Shown here one piece after another: positions 6,301 through 7,092 of a stretch of DNA of 7,092 nucleotides (position 1 is its first letter; every line of letters begins with the position of its first letter). Made by a program: the position numbers and the translations under genes. Under the pieces are notes generated by a model. The model ran no database searches and was not told the origin of the DNA. It saw nothing but the letters and a program-made list of their open reading frames with translations. The DNA is from Persephonella sp. (lineage in GTDB: Bacteria > Aquificota > Aquificia > Aquificales > Hydrogenothermaceae), in assembly GCA_027058925.1 (NCBI GenBank), contig JALTAS010000229.1, forward strand, positions 1-7,092, in the 5' to 3' direction.

Positions 6301-6963
6301 GCTTCAATATCAATAATCGCAGGAACAACATCTTCTATAGACAGCTATTTCTCAAATGTTTTCTCAAGGGATACCCTTTCAGGAAAGTTCATCGTTGTGA
6401 ACAAACAGCTTATGAAAAAACTTGAAGAGCTTGACCTGTGGAATGAGGAGATGGCAGAAAAGATTAAAGCTAACGGTGGATCAATCCAGTATATAGAAGA
6501 GCTTGAGGGAAAAATAGACAAAAGGCTTTTCAAAGGTGCTTATGAGATACACCCAAAAAGACAGATTGATATAGCAGCTGCTTTTCAGAAATATGTAGAT
6601 CAGGCAGTATCTAAATCTATATACATAGAGGAAGATCTCAGGGGAGACATGTTTGACATTTACATGTATGCGTGGGAAAAAGGCCTTAAGTCAACTTATT
6701 ACTGTTTCATAGATAAAACTGTAAAAGGGGAAAAGTACACCCAGAAGGTAAATAAAAGAGGTACAAGAAGAGGATTTGGTCTTAGAAGATCTTCTGAAGA
6801 AGCAGAAACAGTAAAAACACAGACTGAGGAAGATATAAAAGAAATAGAAAAAATGGCAAGAGAAAAATACGGAGATGAGATCGTTGATAAAGTAAAATCG
6901 GGAAATATAGATGCCTGTCCAACAGATCCACTACTGAATAAAATCTGTCCAAGCTGTGAGTAA
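3343..6963 (+). CDS. nrdA: Class I ribonucleotide reductase large (alpha) subunit precursor containing an intein
   Basis: A 1206-residue precursor that should yield an 801-residue NrdA after removal of the intein at residues 427-831. The mature enzyme reduces ribonucleoside diphosphates to deoxy forms using the radical supplied by NrdB. Features: N-terminal ATP cone (about 1-90, VVKRDGTEEKF), the R1 barrel, and redox cysteine C213 (SSCYVN). N425 precedes the intein, while C832 (thiyl-radical Cys), E834 and second redox cysteine C847 (TAVCTLAS) follow it. The radical-transfer pair is Y1119-Y1120, and the C-terminal shuttle cysteines C1202 and C1205 (CPSCE) end the protein. In the spliced protein, N425, C427, E429 and C442 have the spacing of human R1 (N427, C429, E431, C444). 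The reading frame is intact throughout. It lies 75 bp after nrdB and is probably cotranscribed under NrdR control. Confidence 0.97.
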   Translation: MQRIVVKRDGTEEKFQMKKLINAIFALLEGMDIPDDYEIVFKVAKELDLKIPERVTTQELDTLVLKAIEQLIPKHYIYDTLAAKQLLKLINREIDKRFSSFKEAIQFGVEEGLYKEDLLQFDLDRLENALDYNRDTLLDYFGMTTLRDRYFTRDREGNIIEKPQWFFMRVAMGIGNNEEEILKVYNKISKLEYLHSTPTLYNSGTSTNQYSSCYVNVIDDSLESIMDKAKETAFLAKYAGGVGTDVTRLRATGSKIHSLNAKSSGPIPFIKIFDTIVNAIQQGGRRRSSQVMYMQPWHYDIDAFLDLRETTGNPYFRTPSLNTAVWMPDEIMRRIKEGEPLYLFDPAECPELVESWGEEFTKKYFECIEKAETGHLKLWKKVDSQDWFKRYLFKLAKTGHPWLTFKDRHNQHNPCPEYSVINSSNLCVTGDTRLATQWGLVKAKELFEKGEPIVATYDKRTDGDWKDYGVSTAQCLKMYKTKENADVYEVITKEGYKIKATDWHEFYRAVPDKLDKGKYAREYRIEKVKLSDLKPGDRLLIQSGEGQFGTEGYYELGLLTGLITGDGTFATRGKYVSVCVDLYNEDIQLADKVLEAIDTVLERDYQSENGRDYTNRLPKVFNHTENSKKVRFNNQRLAKVLEKYGYTRQNKLSVPEFVFKGTKETVIGYLQGLFTADATVNRIENEGIPTFSIQLASKSKKLLEDVQILLANFGIKSAISKMRDFEEGHFQYVDKNRNEKIYSAKPLFRLLLNGNNATKFIEEIGFLGEKQEKALKILEEREKLGYSKYSRKNEHFFATISEIRYAGKEDVYDTTQLYNHSLIFNGIVTGNCTEISIPNSTESTAVCTLASVNLAKHLNEEKTDIDWDKLKDTVETMVLALDNIIDKNFYPSEESKKNTMDLRPIGIGLMGFAETLIELGIPYDSDTAVEFAEKVAKFMRETAYGKSEELAQERGAFPHYEEMKQKGKPYPYPPRRNAVLLAIAPTASISIIAGTTSSIDSYFSNVFSRDTLSGKFIVVNKQLMKKLEELDLWNEEMAEKIKANGGSIQYIEELEGKIDKRLFKGAYEIHPKRQIDIAAAFQKYVDQAVSKSIYIEEDLRGDMFDIYMYAWEKGLKSTYYCFIDKTVKGEKYTQKVNKRGTRRGFGLRRSSEEAETVKTQTEEDIKEIEKMAREKYGDEIVDKVKSGNIDACPTDPLLNKICPSCE
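4621..5835 (+). mobile_element. In-frame intein (405 aa) with LAGLIDADG homing endonuclease, inserted in nrdA
   Basis: The host sequence SSNL-CTEI is interrupted exactly between Leu and the catalytic Cys. In intein numbering, block A is CVTGDTRLAT (Cys1), block B is GYKIKATDWHEF with TxxH (T75, H78), and block F/G runs from VYDTTQ to HSLIFNGIVTGN (D387, H394, terminal N405), followed by Cys+1 of the host. The central region carries two LAGLIDADG motifs. All residues for standard Cys1/Asn/Cys+1 splicing are present except the usual penultimate His, which is Gly404. Known inteins lacking this His can still splice, but rate is uncertain. Splicing is essential for the host, because the unspliced protein separates N425 from the catalytic Cys. 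Leucine codon TTA is far commoner here than in the flanking extein, suggesting separate ancestry. Intein identity and boundaries are secure. Confidence 0.96.
5008..5700 (+). other. LAGLIDADG homing endonuclease domain inside the intein (approximate limits)
   Basis: Two LAGLIDADG motifs are visible: LTGLITGDG at intein residues 133-141 and LQGLFTADA at 244-252. Each keeps the catalytic acidic residue at motif position 8 (D140 and D251), while position 6 is Thr in both. The 111-residue spacing is normal for a monomeric two-motif enzyme. Both active-site acids being present suggests a nuclease that is still functional or only recently inactive; its predicted target is the intein-free nrdA junction around the Leu-Cys codons. 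Confidence 0.8.
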
Positions 6964-6984
6964 AAGGAGGCTTCAGGCCTCCTT
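6964..6984 (+). promoter_or_regulatory. Perfect 8-bp hairpin directly after the nrdA stop codon
   Basis: AAGGAGGC (6964-6971) and GCCTCCTT (6977-6984) are perfect complements around the 5-nt loop TTCAG. There is no T tract after it (CATTGTAAAGG follows), so it is not a textbook Rho-independent terminator on the plus strand. It may protect the nrdA mRNA end or act on the next gene: the CTCCTT part of the right arm can also pair with AAGGAG (6992-6997), the Shine-Dalgarno of the downstream ORF. The hairpin is certain as a sequence feature; function is inferred. Confidence 0.55.
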
Positions 6985-7002
6985 CATTGTAAAGGAGAAA
7001 AA

Positions 7003-7092
7003 ATGGGAAAAGCATATAATCCTGATGATTATCTGTGTCAGATGTGTGCCTACAAGTCATGTCTATACCAGAATAAAGGTAGAGATATATTA
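7003..7092 (+). CDS. Cys-rich protein of unknown function, N-terminal 30 residues (3' end outside window)
   Basis: An ATG at 7003 opens a frame with no stop to the window edge, giving 30 residues that begin MGKAYNPDDYLCQMCAYKSC. The Shine-Dalgarno AAAGGAG (6991-6997) with 5-nt spacing supports the start. Three cysteines (C12, C15, C20) in a CxxCxxxxC pattern suggest a small metal-binding or redox site. I do not recognise the family from this fragment. It lies 39 bp after nrdA on the same strand and may be the third gene of the operon, but the hairpin between them leaves that open. Confidence 0.6.
   Translation, partial: MGKAYNPDDYLCQMCAYKSCLYQNKGRDIL

Noticed and set aside
6964..6984. Rho-independent terminator of the nrdBA operon
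   Set aside because: The stem is perfect but no T tract follows on the plus strand, and another start with its own Shine-Dalgarno comes immediately after; it is reported instead as a hairpin of uncertain function.
6782..7060. 92-residue minus-strand frame covering the nrdA 3' end and the next ORF
   Set aside because: The translation is Phe/Leu-rich as expected from the reverse of Lys/Glu codons; the plus-strand genes explain the sequence.

Overview
The window looks like chromosomal DNA from an AT-rich bacterium, probably a thermophile. Arginine is written almost entirely as AGA/AGG, ATA is a common isoleucine codon, and the proteins are rich in Lys and Glu. This is compatible with Aquificota such as Hydrogenothermaceae, but the organism is inferred from composition and gene style only. 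I see no tRNA, rRNA, CRISPR array or insertion sequence.

Left part (1-2077, minus strand). Read from right to left: a DHH/DHHA1 phosphoesterase, a TetR-family regulator whose start overlaps the phosphoesterase stop by 7 bp, and after an 88-bp gap a DnaC/IstB-like AAA+ ATPase that runs off the left edge. The first two are clearly one operon. Imperfect or perfect inverted repeats lie in front of the phosphoesterase (2092-2107) and in front of the ATPase (559-571) and are candidate operators.

Middle (2078-2277). A 200-bp divergent promoter region. On the plus strand it has a near-consensus sigma-70 promoter (TTGACA, 17 bp, TATTAT) embedded between two NrdR-like boxes whose centres are 31 bp apart. 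This predicts that the ribonucleotide reductase operon is repressed by NrdR, whose gene is not in this window.

Right part (2278-6963, plus strand). nrdB then nrdA, the two subunits of an aerobic class I ribonucleotide reductase. The small subunit has Glu at the first metal-ligand position (E75) and Phe where the radical tyrosine should be (F113), with ligand spacing identical to the Chlamydia class Ic enzyme, so a tyrosine-free Mn/Fe-type cofactor is predicted. The large subunit is interrupted in frame by a 405-residue intein with a LAGLIDADG endonuclease. The intein sits immediately before the catalytic thiyl-radical cysteine, so that cysteine is also the +1 splicing nucleophile. The intein has an unusual penultimate Gly and much heavier TTA leucine use than its host gene.

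Right edge (6964-7092). A perfect 8-bp hairpin follows nrdA. Its right arm could alternatively pair with the Shine-Dalgarno of the next gene, a truncated Cys-rich small ORF of unknown function.

The most interesting points are the class Ic small subunit, the intein at the radical cysteine, the tandem NrdR boxes, and the possible translational switch after nrdA.
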